Shown here piece by piece: positions 44,781 to 55,169 of a stretch of DNA of 64,000 bases; the first letter of the stretch is position 1; every line of letters starts with the position of its first letter. Source of the stretch: Micrococcus lacusdianchii. Lineage in GTDB: Bacteria > Actinomycetota > Actinomycetes > Actinomycetales > Micrococcaceae. The position numbers were made by a program, and so were the translations under genes. The notes beneath the pieces are model-generated. The model had not been told where the DNA came from, did not search any database, and saw only the letters and a program-made list of their open reading frames with translations. The stretch lies in the NCBI RefSeq assembly GCF_023155805.1, contig NZ_JAKNUW010000004.1, forward strand, positions 116,523 to 180,522. The letters run 5' to 3'.

Positions 44781-46406
44781 TCAGGCCTCGGTCGACTCCT
44801 CGTGCCGGGGGAACACGCCTTCCGGTCTCGGCAGGGCCGTCCCCGGCACCAGGTCCTCGGCGAAGGCCGCGAAGGACCGCGCGCCGGTGCCCGAGGCGCC
44901 GGTGCGGCCGGCGTCGCCGGCGGCGGGCACGCCCAGCAGGTCCAGCAGGCGCGTGGCCGAGCCCGGCATCACCGGCTGCACGAGCAGCGCGACGCGGCGC
45001 ACGGCCTGCAGCGTCACATACAGCACGGTGCGCATGCGGGCCTCGTCGGTCTTGCGCAGCACCCACGGGGCCTGGTCCGCGAAGTACGCGTTGACCTCGC
45101 CCAGCACGCGCCAGGTCTCCTCGAGGGCGTCGTGGAAGTCCTGCACCGCGTAGGCGGAGCGGGTGCGCTCGAGCAGCGCGTCCACCTGGGCCAGCACCGC
45201 GCGGTCCGCGTCGGTCAGCTCGCCGGGCTCGGGGACGGCGGCGCCGCAGTTCTTGGCCACCATGGACAGCGAGCGCTGGGCGAGATTGCCGAGGTTGTTG
45301 GCCAGGTCCGCGTTCTTGCGGCTCACCACGGCGTCGTGGCTGTAGGAGCCGTCCGCGCCGAACGGGAACTCGCGCAGCAGGAAGAACCGCACGGCGTCCA
45401 GGCCGTACCGGGCCACCCATTCCCGCGGGTGCACCACGTTGCCCAGGGACTTGGACATCTTGGCCCCGTTGTTGTTCAGGAAGCCGTGGATCATGACGCG
45501 GCGCGGCAGCTCGAGGCCGGCCGACATGAGGAACGCGGGCCAGAAGATGCAGTGGAACCGGGAGATGTCCTTGCCGATCACGTGCAGGTCCGCCGGCCAG
45601 TAGCGCGCGAACGCCTCCGGGTCCTCCGCGGGCCAGCCCGCGCCGGTGAGGTAGTTCGTCAACGCGTCAACCCAGACGTAGGTGACGTGGTCCGCGCGCC
45701 GGTCGGCGTCGGCGGCGTCGGGGTCCGCGGGCGCCGGCAGGTCGATGCCCCACTGGAAGGAGGTCCGGGAGATGGACAGGTCCTCGAGCCCGGCCTCCAC
45801 GAAGCGGATGACCTCGTTGAAGCGGTACCGGGGGGCGGCGAAGTCCGGGTGGTCGCGGTAGTGGTCCAGCAGCGGCTGCTGGTACTTGGACAGGCGGAAG
45901 AAGTACGACTCCTCCTCCGTCCACGTCACCTCGGTGCCGGTCTCGACGGCGCGACGCACGCCGTCCTGACCCACCTCGGTCTCGTCCTCGCCGAAGTAGC
46001 GTTCGTCCCGCACGGAGTACCAGCCGGCGTAGGAGCCGAGGTAGATGTCCCCGTTGGCCTCCATGCGCCGCCAGATCTCGCGGACGGCCTCGGCGTGGTC
46101 CGTGTCCGTGGTGCGGATGAAGCGGTCGTAGGAGATGTCCAGGACGTCGTCGTCCATCTCCTTGAAGACGGCGGCGTTGCGCGTCGCCAGCTCGACGGCG
46201 CTCACGCCCTGCTGCTGCGCCGTCTGCTCCATCTTCTGGCCGTGCTCGTCCGTGCCGGTCAGGAAGCGCACGTCCCGCCCGTCGAGCCGCTGGAAGCGGG
46301 CCATCGCGTCCGAGGCGATGTACTCGTAGGCGTGGCCGATGTGCGGCTCGCCGTTCGGGTAGGAGATGGCCGTGGTCAGGTAGTACGGGGCGCGGGCGTC
46401 AGTCAC
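44781..46406 (-). CDS. metG: Methionyl-tRNA synthetase
   Basis: 541 residues, GTG start. Class I HIGH motif PHIGHAYEY (21-29), [10 protein letters not shown], the tRNA-anticodon/KMSKS part [15 protein letters not shown], and WVDALTNYL. The connective peptide lacks the four-cysteine zinc knuckle of the long form, and there is no C-terminal tRNA-binding OB domain, so it is the shorter MetG type. A TAGACT box ends 8 nt before the GTG. Confidence 0.95.
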   Translation of the reverse strand: MTDARAPYYLTTAISYPNGEPHIGHAYEYIASDAMARFQRLDGRDVRFLTGTDEHGQKMEQTAQQQGVSAVELATRNAAVFKEMDDDVLDISYDRFIRTTDTDHAEAVREIWRRMEANGDIYLGSYAGWYSVRDERYFGEDETEVGQDGVRRAVETGTEVTWTEEESYFFRLSKYQQPLLDHYRDHPDFAAPRYRFNEVIRFVEAGLEDLSISRTSFQWGIDLPAPADPDAADADRRADHVTYVWVDALTNYLTGAGWPAEDPEAFARYWPADLHVIGKDISRFHCIFWPAFLMSAGLELPRRVMIHGFLNNNGAKMSKSLGNVVHPREWVARYGLDAVRFFLLREFPFGADGSYSHDAVVSRKNADLANNLGNLAQRSLSMVAKNCGAAVPEPGELTDADRAVLAQVDALLERTRSAYAVQDFHDALEETWRVLGEVNAYFADQAPWVLRKTDEARMRTVLYVTLQAVRRVALLVQPVMPGSATRLLDLLGVPAAGDAGRTGASGTGARSFAAFAEDLVPGTALPRPEGVFPRHEESTEA

Positions 46407-46414
46407 GGTCCCCG

Positions 46415-46420
46415 AGTCTA
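46415..46420 (-). promoter_or_regulatory. metG promoter -10 box (TAGACT)
   Basis: TAGACT, CGGGGACC, GTG: transcription should begin at or within 1-2 nt of the start codon. Confidence 0.55.
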
Positions 46421-46439
46421 CCGGCGCGGGGCCGGGACA

Positions 46440-46466
46440 CTCCGGGCGGGTCCCGCCCGCCCGGAG
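46440..46466 (-). terminator. serA terminator hairpin
   Basis: Perfect 11-bp stem CTCCGGGCGGG / CCCGCCCGGAG with loop TCCCG, 16 bp after the serA stop. No U-tract. Confidence 0.8.
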
Positions 46467-46482
46467 CGGGACGCCGGTCCGG

Positions 46483-48078
46483 TCAGCCGGCCAGGTCCAC
46501 CTCGGCGGCCCGCGCGGCGCCGATGGCCCCGCCCAGGGCCTCGACGGTGCCCGGACGCAGCCCGGCGTCGAGGGTGAGGACGGCCAGGGCGGTGCCGTCC
46601 TCGTCCCGGGAGACGTCCATGCCGGCGATGTTCACCTGCTGGGCCCCCAGGGCCTGGCCGAGGGAGCCGATCACGCCGGGGCGGTCCGCATAGGAGAAGA
46701 TCAGCAGGTGGTCGGCCAGCGGGACCTCCACCTCGTGACGGTCCACGCCCACCAGCTTCTGCACCTGCTTCGGCCCGGTCAGGGTGCCGGTCACGGAGGC
46801 CTGCGCGCCCTGCGCGGTGGCCGCCCGGACCGTGACGGTGTTCCGGTAGGACTCGGCGTGCGACGTGGTGGTCAGGCGCGTCTCCACGCCGCGGGCCTCC
46901 GCCAGCACCGGGGCGTTCACGTAGGACACCTGCTCCGAGACGATGTCGGTGAAGACACCCTTGAGGGCGGCCAGGCGCAGCGCGGACACGTCGAGGGACG
47001 CGATCTCCCCGGCCACCTCGACCTCCACCGCGGACAGCGACTGCTCCCCCACGAGGGCGGCGAGGACCCGGCCGAGCTTCTCCGCCAGCGGCAGGCCCGG
47101 GCGGACGTCCTCGTGGATGACGCCGCCGGCCACGTTCACGGCGTCCGGCACGAGCTCGCCGGCCAGGGCCAGGCGCACGGACGCGGCCACGGACACGCCG
47201 GCCTTTTCCTGGGCCTCCGCGGTGGAGGCCCCCAGGTGGGGGGTCACCACCGCGGAGTCGTGGCGGAAGAAGGGCAGGTCCGTGGCCGGCTCGGAGGAGA
47301 ACACGTCCACGCCGGCGCCGGCGATGGTGCCGGAGTCCAGCGCGCGGTCGAGGGCGTCCTCGTCGATCAGGCCGCCACGGGCCACGTTCACGATGAACGC
47401 GGTCTCCTTCATGCGGGCGAACTGCGCGTCCGAGATCATCCCGACCGTCTCGGGGGTCTTGGGCATGTGGATCGTCACGAAGTCCGCCCGCTCCAGCAGC
47501 GTGTCCAGGTCCACGAGCGTGGCGCCGAGCTGCTGGGCGCGGGCCGCGCTGATGTACGGGTCGTAGGCGAGGATCTCCATGCCGAAGGCCCGCATGCGCT
47601 CGGAGACGAGCGCGCCGATCCGACCGAGGCCGATCACGCCGAGACGCTTCTCGAACAGCTCCACACCGGCGTACTTGGAGCGCTTCCACTCCCCCGCCTT
47701 GAGGGCGCGGTTGGCCGGGGCGATGTTGCGCGCGGCCGAGAGGATGTGGCCGCAGGTCAGCTCGGCCGCCGAGATGATGTTGGACGTGGGCGCGTTGACC
47801 ACCATGACGCCGGCCTCGGTGGCGGCGGGGACGTCCACGTTGTCCAGGCCGACGCCGGCGCGGGCGATCACCTTCAGGTCCGGGGCGGCGGCGATCGCCT
47901 CGGCGTCCATCTGCGTGGCGGAGCGGACGAGCACGGCGGAGGCGCCGGGCAGGTCGGCCAGCAGGCGGGCCCGGTCGGCGCCGTCGGTGTGGCGGATCTC
48001 GAAGTCGGGGCCCAGGGCCTCGACGGTGGCGGGCGAGAGCTCTTCGGCGATCAGGACGACGGGCTGGGCAGCGCTCAC
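46483..48078 (-). CDS. serA: D-3-phosphoglycerate dehydrogenase
   Basis: 531 residues from GTG at 48078, with GAAGGAAG 4 nt upstream. Motifs: VLIAEELSPATVEAL, LKVIARAGVGLDNVDV, the NAD-binding RLGVIGLGRIGALVSERM, and HMPKTPETVGMI. A long C-terminal part holds the allosteric substrate-binding and ACT domains (LLIFSYADRPGVIGSLG near 455), as in the mycobacterial form that is feedback-inhibited by serine. First step of serine synthesis. A TAGGCT box lies at 48123-48128. Confidence 0.95.
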   Translation of the reverse strand: MSAAQPVVLIAEELSPATVEALGPDFEIRHTDGADRARLLADLPGASAVLVRSATQMDAEAIAAAPDLKVIARAGVGLDNVDVPAATEAGVMVVNAPTSNIISAAELTCGHILSAARNIAPANRALKAGEWKRSKYAGVELFEKRLGVIGLGRIGALVSERMRAFGMEILAYDPYISAARAQQLGATLVDLDTLLERADFVTIHMPKTPETVGMISDAQFARMKETAFIVNVARGGLIDEDALDRALDSGTIAGAGVDVFSSEPATDLPFFRHDSAVVTPHLGASTAEAQEKAGVSVAASVRLALAGELVPDAVNVAGGVIHEDVRPGLPLAEKLGRVLAALVGEQSLSAVEVEVAGEIASLDVSALRLAALKGVFTDIVSEQVSYVNAPVLAEARGVETRLTTTSHAESYRNTVTVRAATAQGAQASVTGTLTGPKQVQKLVGVDRHEVEVPLADHLLIFSYADRPGVIGSLGQALGAQQVNIAGMDVSRDEDGTALAVLTLDAGLRPGTVEALGGAIGAARAAEVDLAG

Positions 48079-48122
48079 GGCACTTCCTTCGGTGAGGGGG
48101 CGGGGGCCAGGTCGGTGCTCCG

Positions 48123-48128
48123 AGCCTA
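48123..48128 (-). promoter_or_regulatory. Putative -10 box of serA (TAGGCT)
   Basis: TAGGCT on the minus strand, 44 bp upstream of the GTG, between the ilvC terminator and serA. It gives a leader of ~38 nt with a good ribosome binding site. Confidence 0.45.
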
Positions 48129-48162
48129 GCCGCATGGATATGCAGGTGTATGAATACGACGA

Positions 48163-48196
48163 CGGCGCCGGTCACCTCGCGGGGTGACCGGCGCCG
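48163..48196 (-). terminator. ilvC terminator hairpin
   Basis: Perfect 14-bp stem CGGCGCCGGTCACC / GGTGACCGGCGCCG with loop TCGCGG, 52 bp after the ilvC stop. It closes the ilvBNC operon. Confidence 0.85.
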
Positions 48197-48248
48197 CCGG
48201 GGTCCGGTGCGCCCCGCGCGGCGGCGGACGGCGGGACCGGGGTCCGGG

Positions 48249-49328
<1,080 letters not shown>

Positions 49329-49838
49329 TCAGCGCGCGAGGGCCCGGTCGGTCATGGAACGCGGGCCGCGGGCCAGTGCGAGGGTGCCGGAGCGGACGAG
49401 CTCGCGGATGCCGTAGGGCTCCATCATCTCCAGGAACGCGGCGAGCTTGTCCCGCGTGCCGGTGGCCTCGAGCGTGAGGGAGTCCGGGGAGACGTCCACC
49501 ACGTGGGCGCGGAACAGGTCCGCGGCCTGGACCACCTGGCCGCGCGTCGCCGCGTCGGCGCGCACCTTCACCAGCAGGTGGTCGCGCTGGACGGAGGAGT
49601 CGGCGGCGAGCTCGACCACCTTGATGACGTTCACCAGCTTGTTCAGCTGCTTGGTGACCTGCTCGAGCAGGTGCGCGTCGGCGTCGACCACCACGGTCAT
49701 CCGCGAGATGCCGGGCACCTCGGTGACACCCACGGCGAGGGAATGGATGTTGAACGCGCGCCGGGCGAACAGGCCGGCCACGCGGGTCAGGGTGCCGGGC
49801 ACGTCCTCGACGAGCACGGACAGGGTGTGGCGTTCCAT
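49329..49838 (-). CDS. ilvN: Acetolactate synthase small (regulatory) subunit
   Basis: 169 residues from ATG at 49838 with AGGAGGG 5 nt upstream, just after the ilvB stop. The N-terminal ACT domain (HTLSVLVEDVPGTLTRVAGL, RRAFNIHSLAVGVTE) binds valine for feedback inhibition; the C-terminal domain (LVKVRADAATRGQV, FRAHVVDVSPDSLTLEATG) contacts IlvB. Confidence 0.95.
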   Translation of the reverse strand: MERHTLSVLVEDVPGTLTRVAGLFARRAFNIHSLAVGVTEVPGISRMTVVVDADAHLLEQVTKQLNKLVNVIKVVELAADSSVQRDHLLVKVRADAATRGQVVQAADLFRAHVVDVSPDSLTLEATGTRDKLAAFLEMMEPYGIRELVRSGTLALARGPRSMTDRALAR

Positions 49839-49849
49839 CGTGGCCCTCC

Positions 49850-51718
49850 TCAGTCTTCCTGGTCCCAGTCCGGGGTCATGTCCCGGGCGATCTGGATGGC
49901 GTCGTTGCTCACGCCGGCCGGCACCATGGGCCACACCATCGCATCGCGGGAGACCACGAAGTCGACGACGACGGGCCGGTCCCGGACGGCGAGGGCCTCC
50001 TGGATGGTGGCGTCCAGGTCCGCCTCCCGCTCGCAGCGCAGGCCCGCGGCGCCGTACGCGTCGGCGAGCTTGACGAAGTCGGGCACGCGGCGGGAGCCGT
50101 GGCCGGTGTCCAGGTCCGTGTTGGAGTACCGCTCCCCGTAGAACAGCGTCTGCCACTGGCGGACCATCCCGAGGGAGGAGTTGTTGATCACGGCCACCTT
50201 GATCGGGATGCCGTTGATCACGCAGGTGGCCAGCTCCTGGTTGGTCATCTGGAAGCAGCCGTCGCCGTCGATCGCCCACACGGTCCGCTGCGGCTCGGCC
50301 ACCTGCGCGCCCATGGCGGCCGGCACGGCGAAGCCCATGGTGCCCAGGCCCGAGGAGTTCAGCCACTGGCGCGGGCGCTCGTACTCCACGAAGTGGCTGG
50401 CCCACATCTGATGCTGACCCACGCCGGACACGTAGGTGGCCTCAGGCCCGGACAGCGCCGAGATCCGCGAGATCACCTGCTGGGGGGCCATGAGCCCGTC
50501 CTCGGTGGGAGTGAACCCCAGCGGGTAGGTGCTCCGCAGCCGGTCGAGGGTGGACCACCACGCGGACAGGTCGGGCAGGGGGGCCTGCCGTGACTGGACG
50601 CGCAGCTCGGCCACGAGGTCCGGGATGATCTCCTTCACGGACCCGACGATCGGCACGTCGGCGATGCGGTTCTTGGAGATCTCGGCGGGATCGATGTCCG
50701 CGTGGATGACCTTGGCGCCCGGCGCGAAGGAGGCCAGGTGGCCGGTCACGCGGTCGTCGAAGCGGGCGCCGAGGGTGATGAGCAGATCGGCCTGCTGCAG
50801 CGCAGCCACGGCCGGCACCCCGCCGTGCATGCCGGGCATGCCCAGGTTCTGTGGGTGCGAGTCCGGGAAGACGCCGCGTGCGGTGAGCGTGGTCACCACG
50901 GGCGCGCCCGTCAGCTCGGCCAGCTCGGCGAGCTCCTCGTGGGCGTCGCCGCGGGCCACGCCGCCGCCGACGTACAGCACCGGGCGCCGGGCTTCGCGGA
51001 CGAGCCGGGCGGCCTCGCGCACCTGGCGGGGGTGCCCGCGCAGCACCGGCCGGTAGCCGGGCAGGTCGATCCGCGGCGGCCAGGAGAACTCGAGCTCCGC
51101 CTGCTGCGCGTCCTTCGTGATGTCGACCAGCACCGGGCCCGGACGCCCGGTGCCGGCGATGTGGAACGCCTCCGCCAGGGCGGAGGGGATGTCCTCGGCA
51201 CGGGTCACGAGGCGGGAGTGCTTCGTGATCGGCATCGTGATGCCCACGATGTCCGCCTCCTGGAAGGCGTCCGAGCCGATCGCGGCGGAGCTCACCTGGC
51301 CCGTGATGAACACCACGGCCTGGGAGTCCATGTGGGCATCCGCGATCGCGGTGACGAGGTTCGTGGCACCGGGGCCCGAGGTGGCGATCGCCACACCGAT
51401 CCGGCCAGTGGCCAGGTGGTACCCCTGGGCGGCGTGGCCGGCGCCCTGCTCGTGGCGCACGAGGACGTGCCGGATCCGCTCGGAGTCCATCAGCGGGTCG
51501 TAGGTGGGCAGGATCGCGCCGCCCGGCAGCCCGAAGACGTCGGTGACGCCGAGCTCCTCGAGTGAGCGGATGACGGCCGCGGAGCCGGCCATGACGGTGG
51601 GCGGGACCTCGGCGCGCGGGCCGGGCACACAGGGCTCCACGGTCTCGGGGCGGGCGGGGCCGCGCTGGTCCCGTCCAGTGGTCGCCGCCGGGGCGGTGGC
51701 GCGGGGGGTCGTGCTCAT
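49850..51718 (-). CDS. ilvB: Acetolactate synthase large (catalytic) subunit
   Basis: 622 residues from ATG at 51718; the open frame extends a further 207 bp upstream but that is leader sequence. ThDP enzyme: catalytic Glu in [18 protein letters not shown]/central domain, and the ThDP/Mg motif [19 protein letters not shown] followed by [12 protein letters not shown]. It condenses pyruvate with pyruvate or 2-ketobutyrate. A ~160-nt leader with alternative stem-loops and an NdgR-type operator lie upstream. Confidence 0.96.
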   Translation of the reverse strand: MSTTPRATAPAATTGRDQRGPARPETVEPCVPGPRAEVPPTVMAGSAAVIRSLEELGVTDVFGLPGGAILPTYDPLMDSERIRHVLVRHEQGAGHAAQGYHLATGRIGVAIATSGPGATNLVTAIADAHMDSQAVVFITGQVSSAAIGSDAFQEADIVGITMPITKHSRLVTRAEDIPSALAEAFHIAGTGRPGPVLVDITKDAQQAELEFSWPPRIDLPGYRPVLRGHPRQVREAARLVREARRPVLYVGGGVARGDAHEELAELAELTGAPVVTTLTARGVFPDSHPQNLGMPGMHGGVPAVAALQQADLLITLGARFDDRVTGHLASFAPGAKVIHADIDPAEISKNRIADVPIVGSVKEIIPDLVAELRVQSRQAPLPDLSAWWSTLDRLRSTYPLGFTPTEDGLMAPQQVISRISALSGPEATYVSGVGQHQMWASHFVEYERPRQWLNSSGLGTMGFAVPAAMGAQVAEPQRTVWAIDGDGCFQMTNQELATCVINGIPIKVAVINNSSLGMVRQWQTLFYGERYSNTDLDTGHGSRRVPDFVKLADAYGAAGLRCEREADLDATIQEALAVRDRPVVVDFVVSRDAMVWPMVPAGVSNDAIQIARDMTPDWDQED

Positions 51719-51780
51719 CGTGCACCTCACTGCGTTCGCTGCTGGGCCGCCTGCCGCGGGGCGGTCGGCGTCGTGGCCGG

Positions 51781-51869
51781 GGATCCGTCCGGACCGGCAG
51801 GGTCGTCTGCCGCAGGGACGGATCGCCAGGCGTGGCCGGTCTGAGGTGGGAACGCGGACCGCCGGATCC
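51781..51869 (-). promoter_or_regulatory. ilvB leader RNA with mutually exclusive stem-loops
   Basis: Structure A: GATCCGTCC (51816-51824, minus strand) pairs perfectly with GGACGGATC (51782-51790), enclosing a second perfect 6-bp stem CGGCAG/CTGCCG (51795-51800 and 51807-51812). Structure B: an upstream GGATCCG (51863-51869) can pair with CGGATCC (51781-51787), which uses the same 3' strand. Only one can form. No leader peptide rich in Ile/Val/Leu codons and no U-tract was found, so classical attenuation is not shown. Confidence 0.5.
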
Positions 51870-51883
51870 TCGGGGGTGGCTCC

Positions 51884-51914
51884 AGTATGGTCGGCGCGGC
51901 GATGTGCACTCCAA
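51884..51914 (-). promoter_or_regulatory. Putative ilvB promoter (TTGGAG-N19-CATACT)
   Basis: On the minus strand TTGGAG (51909-51914) and CATACT (51884-51889) are 19 bp apart, a suboptimal spacing. CATACT lies 39 bp downstream of the NdgR-type palindrome. Predicted start near 51877 gives a leader of ~160 nt. Confidence 0.4.
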
Positions 51915-51928
51915 CCCGCCCCCACCCT

Positions 51929-51945
51929 GTCTCATGATGTGAGAT
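51929..51945. promoter_or_regulatory. NdgR/LtbR-type operator upstream of ilvB
   Basis: GTCTCATGATGTGAGAT: 6-bp arms with one end mismatch and a 5-bp spacer, the same layout as the leuC site (28790-28806). Centred about 60 bp upstream of the predicted ilvB transcription start, as at leuC. Confidence 0.7.
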
Positions 51946-51947
51946 CA

Positions 51948-51963
51948 CTCACCAGATGGTGAG
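51948..51963. promoter_or_regulatory. Second palindrome between ilvB and ilvD
   Basis: CTCACCAGATGGTGAG, perfect 6-bp arms and a 4-bp centre, immediately beside the operator at 51929-51945. Its GGTGAGAC flank matches half of the NdgR-type site, so it may be a second, weaker binding site. Confidence 0.45.
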
Positions 51964-51993
51964 ACTCCGCGCCGCCGGCCGGGGCGCGGAGTC
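51963..51993 (-). terminator. ilvD terminator hairpin
   Basis: Perfect 11-bp stem GACTCCGCGCC / GGCGCGGAGTC with a 9-nt loop, 12 bp after the ilvD stop and touching the palindrome at 51948-51963. It isolates ilvBNC from ilvD transcription. Confidence 0.8.
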
Positions 51994-52005
51994 CCGTCGG
52001 GCGCC

Positions 52006-53739
52006 TCAGCCGAGGTAGGCGCCCTCGGCGGCCGAGTGGACGAGCTTGGCGTACTTGCCGAGCACGCCGGTGGTGAACTTCGGCGCCACCGGCTCCCAGG
52101 CCGCGCGGCGGGAGGCAAGCTCGGCCTCGTCCACCAGCAGGTCCATCGTGCGGCCCGCGATGTCCACGCGGATGCGGTCGCCGTCCTGCACCAGGCCGAT
52201 CGGGCCGCCCTCGGCGGCCTCCGGCGCGATGTGGCCGATGCACAGTCCCGTGGTGCCGCCGGAGAAGCGGCCGTCCGTGATCAGCAGGACGTCCTTGCCC
52301 AGGCCCGCCCCCTTGATGGCGCCGGTGATCGCCAGCATCTCACGCATGCCCGGACCGCCCTTGGGGCCCTCGTAGCGGATCACGACGACGTCGCCCGCCT
52401 GGATGGTGCCGTCCTCGAGGGCGTCCATCGCGGCCCGCTCCCGATCGAAGACGCGCGCGGTGCCCTCGAAGACGCCGGCGTCGAAGCCCGCGGACTTCAC
52501 GACGGCGCCCTCGGGGGCCAGCGAGCCGTGCAGGATCGCGATGCCGCCGTTGGGGTGCAGAGGCCTCTCCATCGCTCGAATGACGGTGCCGTCCACCGGA
52601 TCGGGGCGGAGATCCGCCAGGTTCTCCGCGAGGGTCCTGCCGGTGACCGTCAGCGCGTCCCCATGGAGCAGGCCCTCGTCCAGCAGGGCCTTCATGACCA
52701 CCGGGACGCCGCCGACCCGGTCCACGTCCGTCATCACGTACTGACCGAAGGGCTTGAGGTCCGCGATGTGCGGGACCCGGTCCGCAATGCGGTTGAAGTC
52801 GGACAGCTGGAGGTCCACCCCGGCCTCGCGGGCGATCGCCAGCAGATGGAGGACGGCGTTGGTCGAGCCGCCGAACGCCATGGTCACCGCGATCGCGTTC
52901 TCGAACGCGGGCTTGGTCATGATGTCCCGCGCCGTGATGCCCTGGCGCAGCATGCCCACGACAGCCTCGCCGGAGCGTCGGGCGAAGGCGTCGCGACGGC
53001 GGTCGGCCGAGGGGGCGGCGGCCGAGCCGGGCAGGGACATGCCCAGGGCCTCACCGATCGAGGCCATCGTGTTGGCCGTGTACATGCCGCCGCACGCACC
53101 CTCGCCCGGCGCGATCGCCTTCTCGATGCGCAGCAGGTCCTCCTCGGACATCAGCCCGCGGGCGCATGCGCCGACCGCCTCGAAGGCGTCGATGATGGTG
53201 ACCTGCTTCTCGGTGCCGTCCGTCAGGCGGACCACGCCGGGCATGATCGAGCCGGCGTAGACGAACACGGAGGCCAGGTCCAGGCGGGCGGCGGCCATGA
53301 GCATGCCGGGGAGGGACTTGTCGCAGCCGGCCAGCAGGACCGAGCCGTCGAGGCGCTCGGCCATCATCACGGTCTCCACGGAGTCCGCGATCACCTCGCG
53401 GGAGACGAGGGAGAAGTGCATCCCCTCATGCCCCATGGAGATGCCATCCGAGACGGACACCGTGCCGAACTCGAGGGGGAACCCGCCGGCCGCGTGCACG
53501 CCCTCCTTCGAGGCCTGGGCCAGCCGGTCCAGGGAGAGGTTGCACGGCGTGATCTCGTTCCACGACGACGCGATGCCGATCTGCGGCTTGGCGAAGTCCT
53601 CGTCCCCCATGCCCACGGCGCGCAGCATGCCGCGCGCGGCGGTGCGCTCCATCCCGTCGGTGACGTCGCGCGAGCGCGGCTTGATGTCGGGTCCTGTGGA
53701 GGCGTCCTGGGCGGTGCGGTCAGCGGGGGGAGTCTGCAT
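52006..53739 (-). CDS. ilvD: Dihydroxy-acid dehydratase
   Basis: 577 residues from ATG at 53739, 7 nt after TAGACT (leaderless). Fe-S/Mg ligands and signatures: [67 protein letters not shown], and [21 protein letters not shown]. It dehydrates dihydroxy acids to the 2-keto acids for Val/Leu and Ile. It is a separate unit from ilvBNC. Confidence 0.96.
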   Translation of the reverse strand: MQTPPADRTAQDASTGPDIKPRSRDVTDGMERTAARGMLRAVGMGDEDFAKPQIGIASSWNEITPCNLSLDRLAQASKEGVHAAGGFPLEFGTVSVSDGISMGHEGMHFSLVSREVIADSVETVMMAERLDGSVLLAGCDKSLPGMLMAAARLDLASVFVYAGSIMPGVVRLTDGTEKQVTIIDAFEAVGACARGLMSEEDLLRIEKAIAPGEGACGGMYTANTMASIGEALGMSLPGSAAAPSADRRRDAFARRSGEAVVGMLRQGITARDIMTKPAFENAIAVTMAFGGSTNAVLHLLAIAREAGVDLQLSDFNRIADRVPHIADLKPFGQYVMTDVDRVGGVPVVMKALLDEGLLHGDALTVTGRTLAENLADLRPDPVDGTVIRAMERPLHPNGGIAILHGSLAPEGAVVKSAGFDAGVFEGTARVFDRERAAMDALEDGTIQAGDVVVIRYEGPKGGPGMREMLAITGAIKGAGLGKDVLLITDGRFSGGTTGLCIGHIAPEAAEGGPIGLVQDGDRIRVDIAGRTMDLLVDEAELASRRAAWEPVAPKFTTGVLGKYAKLVHSAAEGAYLG

Positions 53740-53746
53740 GCGGCGC

Positions 53747-53752
53747 AGTCTA
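53747..53752 (-). promoter_or_regulatory. ilvD leaderless promoter (TAGACT, 7 nt to ATG)
   Basis: TAGACT then GCGCCGC then the ATG at 53739. No NdgR-type palindrome is seen next to it. Confidence 0.6.
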
Positions 53753-53837
53753 ATGACCGGCCCTCGCGCCGGGACCGGGACGACGGAGCGTGACGAACCG
53801 CGGCCGCGCACCCCTGACAGCCGCCGGGGCCCGCCAC

Positions 53838-53843
53838 TACGTT
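53838..53843 (+). promoter_or_regulatory. Leaderless promoter of the 175-aa hypothetical gene (TACGTT, 6 nt to ATG)
   Basis: TACGTT then GGAGGC then the ATG at 53850. GGAGGC looks like a ribosome binding site but would abut the start codon and not be transcribed. Confidence 0.5.
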
Positions 53844-53849
53844 GGAGGC

Positions 53850-54377
53850 ATGGCCATGGACTCGCCCACCCTCCAGCGGCGCCTGCGCGGCGTGTTCGAC
53901 GCGCGGGTGTTCAACCACGGCGACTACAACCTGGTCTACGCCCAGCCCTCCGGCGGCTCGCTGCCCCACGTGATCGGCTACCGCCACTCCCCGCTGGAGA
54001 TGCTGCTGTGCCCCGTGGATCCGGTGGACGCCGTGGCCGCCGACCTGACGGAGGACGCCGCGGACGCGCTCGCAGACCCGGCCACCGACTCCCTGCCCGG
54101 CGTGGTGAGCGTGGCCCTGGCCAACGTGGCCACGGTCGCCGACACCGGCACCGGGTACCAGGTGGAGACCGTCACCGGATTCCGCACCTGGTTCGAGGTG
54201 GTCGACCACCCGCGGGTACCGGTCGGCTCGGCCTCCGACGACGGCACGGCCGAGCTCGACCAGGCGCGCGACGCCGCGGACTTCCACGGCTTCATGACGG
54301 CCTTCATGGATGAGCTGGACCGTCTCTACGAGGTCCGTCCGGACCCCGATTTGCACGGTCCCGGGGAGGACATGTAA
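53850..54377 (+). CDS. Hypothetical protein, 175 aa
   Basis: 175 residues from ATG at 53850. I do not recognise the family. The protein is acidic, soluble and without signal peptide: [24 protein letters not shown], then [22 protein letters not shown] and, near the C-terminus, [20 protein letters not shown]. Codon use matches its neighbours. Its TAA stop is the first half of the TAAAGT -10 box of tRNA-Lys. Divergent from ilvD. Confidence 0.65.
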   Translation: MAMDSPTLQRRLRGVFDARVFNHGDYNLVYAQPSGGSLPHVIGYRHSPLEMLLCPVDPVDAVAADLTEDAADALADPATDSLPGVVSVALANVATVADTGTGYQVETVTGFRTWFEVVDHPRVPVGSASDDGTAELDQARDAADFHGFMTAFMDELDRLYEVRPDPDLHGPGEDM

Positions 54378-54380
54378 AGT
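54351..54380 (+). promoter_or_regulatory. tRNA-Lys promoter (TTGCAC-N18-TAAAGT)
   Basis: TTGCAC (54351-54356), an 18-bp spacer and TAAAGT (54375-54380), 53 bp before the tRNA. The -35 is the same as at tRNA-Glu copy 1. Confidence 0.65.
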
Positions 54381-54433
54381 CTCACCTCGTTGCAACGGCC
54401 CGAGGAGCAATCCCCACGGCCACCGCGGCACCT

Positions 54434-54506
54434 GCACCTCTAGCTCAATTGGCAGAGCATCTGACTCTTAATCAGCAGGTTCCGGGTTCAAGTCCCGGGG
54501 GGTGCA
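54434..54506 (+). tRNA. tRNA-Lys (CTT)
   Basis: 73 nt. Anticodon loop CTCTTAA gives CTT. T-arm CCGGG-TTCAAGT-CCCGG; acceptor GCACCTC pairs with GGGGTGC (one G-U); discriminator A; CCA not encoded. Confidence 0.95.
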
Positions 54507-54511
54507 CAGTG

Positions 54512-54543
54512 CAGGCCCCGTCACCCTCCGGTGGCGGGGCCTG
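54512..54543 (+). terminator. tRNA-Lys terminator hairpin
   Basis: CAGGCCCCGTCACC pairs with GGTGGCGGGGCCTG (14 bp, one G-U), loop CTCC, beginning 5 nt after the tRNA. No U-tract. Confidence 0.8.
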
Positions 54544-54598
54544 GTCCGCCTCCTGGGTCCCGCACAGACCCGTCCCCCCGCCGTCGCCCGCCCCGGCC

Positions 54599-54604
54599 TA
54601 TCGT
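54599..54604 (+). promoter_or_regulatory. bcp leaderless promoter (TATCGT, 6 nt to ATG)
   Basis: TATCGT then GTGGAC then the ATG at 54611. Confidence 0.6.
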
Positions 54605-54610
54605 GTGGAC

Positions 54611-55108
54611 ATGACCGAGAACACCGACTCGCCCGCCCTCCGCCGCCTCCAGCCCGGGGACACGGCCCCCGAGTTCACCCTCCAAGACCAGGACGGCCGC
54701 CCCGTGTCCCTGCGGGACTCGGCCGGCAGGAGCACCGTCGTCTACTTCTACCCGGCGGCCGCCACGCCCGGCTGCACCACCCAGGCCTGCGACTTCCGGG
54801 ACAGCCTGTCCGCCCTCACCGCGGCCGGGTACCGCGTCCTCGGGATCTCCCCCGACCCCATCGGCAAGATCATCCGGTTCGCACAGCAGGAGTCCCTGAC
54901 GTTCCCCCTGCTGTCCGACGAGGACCACGCCGTGGCCGAGGCCTACGGCGCCTGGGGCGAGAAGAAGAACTACGGGAGGACGTACGAGGGCCTGGTCCGC
55001 TCCACCGTCGTGGTGGGCCCGGACGGCCGCGTCACGCACGCGCAGTACAACGTCAAGGCGACCGGGCACGTGGCACGGCTGCGCCGGACCCTCGGCGTGG
55101 AGGACTGA
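54611..55108 (+). CDS. bcp: Thioredoxin-dependent peroxiredoxin (Bcp/PrxQ)
   Basis: 165 residues from ATG at 54611. AhpC/TSA fold: LQPGDTAPEFTLQDQDG, then VVYFYPAAATPGCTTQACDFRD with the peroxidatic Cys and a second Cys five residues later, the intrahelix resolving arrangement of PrxQ/Bcp. FPLLSDEDHAVAEAYGAWG is the usual continuation. It reduces hydroperoxides in the cytoplasm. It stands alone between two tRNA genes. Confidence 0.93.
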   Translation: MTENTDSPALRRLQPGDTAPEFTLQDQDGRPVSLRDSAGRSTVVYFYPAAATPGCTTQACDFRDSLSALTAAGYRVLGISPDPIGKIIRFAQQESLTFPLLSDEDHAVAEAYGAWGEKKNYGRTYEGLVRSTVVVGPDGRVTHAQYNVKATGHVARLRRTLGVED

Positions 55109-55136
55109 CCACCCCGGGTGCCGCAGTCGCGGGCGG

Positions 55137-55142
55137 TAGGAT
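55137..55142 (+). promoter_or_regulatory. Putative -10 box of tRNA-Leu (TAGGAT)
   Basis: TAGGAT, 27 bp before the tRNA. No -35 is evident. Confidence 0.45.
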
Positions 55143-55169
55143 CGGAGCTCGCCCCGGCACCCGGGGCAC

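Noticed and set aside
51727..51948. Open frame upstream of ilvB as a possible leader peptide
   Set aside because: It starts inside the operator, upstream of the predicted promoter, and has no cluster of branched-chain codons. It is simply the ilvB-side open frame of GC-rich leader DNA.
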